Positions 62,621-64,000 of a DNA stretch of 64,000 nt are shown here, piece by piece; position 1 is the first letter of the stretch; each line of letters begins with the position of its first letter. The DNA comes from Serratia sarumanii (GTDB taxonomy: Bacteria; Pseudomonadota; Gammaproteobacteria; Enterobacterales; Enterobacteriaceae), in contig NZ_CP124750.1 in assembly GCF_029962605.1 (NCBI RefSeq), positions 1,736,001-1,800,000 on the forward strand, written 5' to 3'. The notes below the pieces were generated by a model. That model was not told the origin of the DNA and did no database searches. It was given only the letters and a program-made list of their open reading frames with translations. The position numbers and the translations under genes are program-made.

Positions 62621-64000
62621 TCATAGCGTCGCGGACGTCGAGAAGATCAAGCGCTGGTCGCCGGTGTGGATCATTCCCATCGTGACCGCGCTGATCGGCG
62701 CCTGGATCCTGTTTTACCACTTCAGCCATCAGGGGCCGGTAGTGACGCTGGTCACCACGACGGCGGAAGGGCTGGAAGCGGGTAAAACCAAAATCAAAAG
62801 CCGCAGCGTGGACGTCGGCGTGGTGGAAACTGTCACGCTGAGCGAGGATCTGAGCAAGGTGATGGTGCAGGCGCGCCTTAATTCGGGCATGGAGAAATTG
62901 CTGCGCCAGGACTCCGCCTTCTGGGTGGTGAAGCCGCAGATCGGCCGTGAAGGCGTCTCCGGGCTGGGCACGCTGCTCTCCGGCGCCTATATCGAACTGC
63001 AGCCGGGCAACAAGGGCAAAGACGGCAAAGACAACTATCAGCTGCTCGACGCGCCGCCGCTGGCCTCTCCGGATGCCAAAGGGCTGCGCATCGTGCTGGA
63101 CAGCGAAAGATCGGGCCAGCTCAACGCCGGCGATCCGGTGCTGTTCCGCGGCTACCGCGTCGGCTCGGTGGAAACCAGCTATTTCGATCCTAAAACGCGC
63201 GCCATGCGCTATCAGCTGTTCATTACCGCGCCTTACGATCAGCTGGTTACCACCAACGTGCGCTTCTGGAAAGACAGCGGCGTGGCGTTCGACATGTCGG
63301 CGCAGGGCATGCGGGTGGAGATGGGGTCGCTGACCACCCTGTTCAGCGGCGGCGTCAGTTTTGACGTGCCGGAGGGCTGGGATCGCGGCGAACAGGCGAA
63401 AGAGAAGGCGGAGTACCAGCTGTTCGACAACCAGCGCAGCACGCAGGATTCGCTGTATACCGTGCATAAGGACTACCTGCTGTTCTTCTCCGACTCGGTG
63501 CGCGGCCTGCAGCCGGGCGCCCCGGTCGAGTTCCGCGGCATTCGTCTGGGCACGGTGGCGCAGGTGCCGTTCTACAAAGAGGGGATGGCGCAGCGCCTGG
63601 ACAACGATTACCGCATTCCGGTGTTGATCCGCATCGAGCCGGATCGCTTCCAGAAAGAGCTGGGCGGCAATTTCGATATCGAAGGGCATTTGAAAGACGC
63701 CGAGTCCCGCGGCATGCGCGCCTCGATGAAGTCCGCCAACCTGCTGACCGGTTCGCTGTACATCGATCTCGACTTCTATCCGCAGGAGAAACCGTGGAAA
63801 GGGCCGCGCGAGCTGTTCGGTTATCCGCTGATGCCGACCACCAGCGGCGGTCTGGCGCAGATCCAGCAGAAACTGATGCAGACGTTGGATAAGATTAATT
63901 CGATGCCGATCAATCCGATGATCAACGAAGCGACCAAAACGCTGGCGGAAAGTCAGAAAACCATGAAATCGACGCAGCAGACCATGAAGTCGCTGAACGA
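62607..64000 (+). CDS. pqiB: PqiB, MCE-domain intermembrane transport protein, N-terminal part
   Basis: The gene runs off the window, leaving about 464 codons. It starts at GTG 62607, with AAGGAG seven bases upstream inside pqiA, giving VTENNHSVADVEKIKRWSP. A membrane anchor (about residues 20-42) is followed by three MCE repeats recognisable as VTTTAEGLEAGKTKIKSR, IVLDSERSGQLNAGDPVLFRG and LQPGAPVEFRGIRLG. The helical region that in E. coli forms the periplasm-spanning needle is just beginning (ATKTLAESQKTMKS). Strongly similar to E. coli PqiB throughout. Confidence 0.95.
   Translation, partial: MTENNHSVADVEKIKRWSPVWIIPIVTALIGAWILFYHFSHQGPVVTLVTTTAEGLEAGKTKIKSRSVDVGVVETVTLSEDLSKVMVQARLNSGMEKLLRQDSAFWVVKPQIGREGVSGLGTLLSGAYIELQPGNKGKDGKDNYQLLDAPPLASPDAKGLRIVLDSERSGQLNAGDPVLFRGYRVGSVETSYFDPKTRAMRYQLFITAPYDQLVTTNVRFWKDSGVAFDMSAQGMRVEMGSLTTLFSGGVSFDVPEGWDRGEQAKEKAEYQLFDNQRSTQDSLYTVHKDYLLFFSDSVRGLQPGAPVEFRGIRLGTVAQVPFYKEGMAQRLDNDYRIPVLIRIEPDRFQKELGGNFDIEGHLKDAESRGMRASMKSANLLTGSLYIDLDFYPQEKPWKGPRELFGYPLMPTTSGGLAQIQQKLMQTLDKINSMPINPMINEATKTLAESQKTMKSTQQTMKSLN

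Overview
The window is a chromosomal segment of a GC-rich enterobacterium, most likely Serratia (S. marcescens group). This is inferred from the gene order, which follows the E. coli 20-22 min region almost gene for gene, from protein similarity that is high but not E. coli-like at every position, and from strongly GC-biased third positions. It holds about 50 protein-coding genes and I saw no rRNA, tRNA, CRISPR array or intact insertion sequence.

Layout. 1-7.3 kb: the end of ycaD, then leftward pflA, pflB, focA (anaerobic pyruvate cleavage and formate transport) and ycaO. 7.3-8.8 kb: an AT-rich non-backbone island with palindromes and short iterons, a promoter overlapping a Fur-box match, a small two-helix membrane protein (candidate immunity) and a 109-aa precursor resembling microcin V. 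8.8-21.1 kb: ansB, serC-aroA, cmk-rpsA-ihfB, comEC, msbA-lpxK. 21.1-25.0 kb: additions to the conserved order, namely hglS (ydcJ family) and two cold-shock-domain genes, then ycaQ. 25.3-38.9 kb: ycaR-kdsB, ycbJ, elyC, the cmoM-mukF-mukE-mukB operon, ldtD, mepK, gloC. 39.0-46.7 kb, leftward: aspC, ompF, asnS, pncB and a membrane diguanylate cyclase. 47.0-64.0 kb: pepN, the leftward ssuEADCB sulfonate operon, pyrD, zapC, ycbX, rlmL, uup, pqiA and the start of pqiB, which is cut by the window edge.

Genes that work together: PflA installs the glycyl radical on PflB and FocA moves the formate. MukB, MukE and MukF form the chromosome condensin. SsuA, SsuB and SsuC import sulfonates, which SsuD desulfonates using reduced flavin from SsuE. 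MsbA and LpxK (lipid A), KdsB (Kdo activation), LdtD, MepK and ElyC (envelope and peptidoglycan), OmpF and the Pqi system all serve the cell envelope.

The most notable content is the microcin locus at 7.4-8.5 kb. It has a 15-residue leader ending Gly-Ala, a glycine/alanine-rich core and a C-terminal Cys pair, as in colicin V (MccV). A small membrane-protein gene lies just upstream and overlaps it, the same order as cvi-cvaC, and a Fur-box-like site precedes both. No dedicated exporter lies in the window. Other points of interest are a probable AUC start codon in comEC, a cysteine pair in the OmpF surface loop 6, a divergent second cold-shock protein, a diguanylate cyclase with an unrecognised sensor region, and several unassigned inverted repeats.
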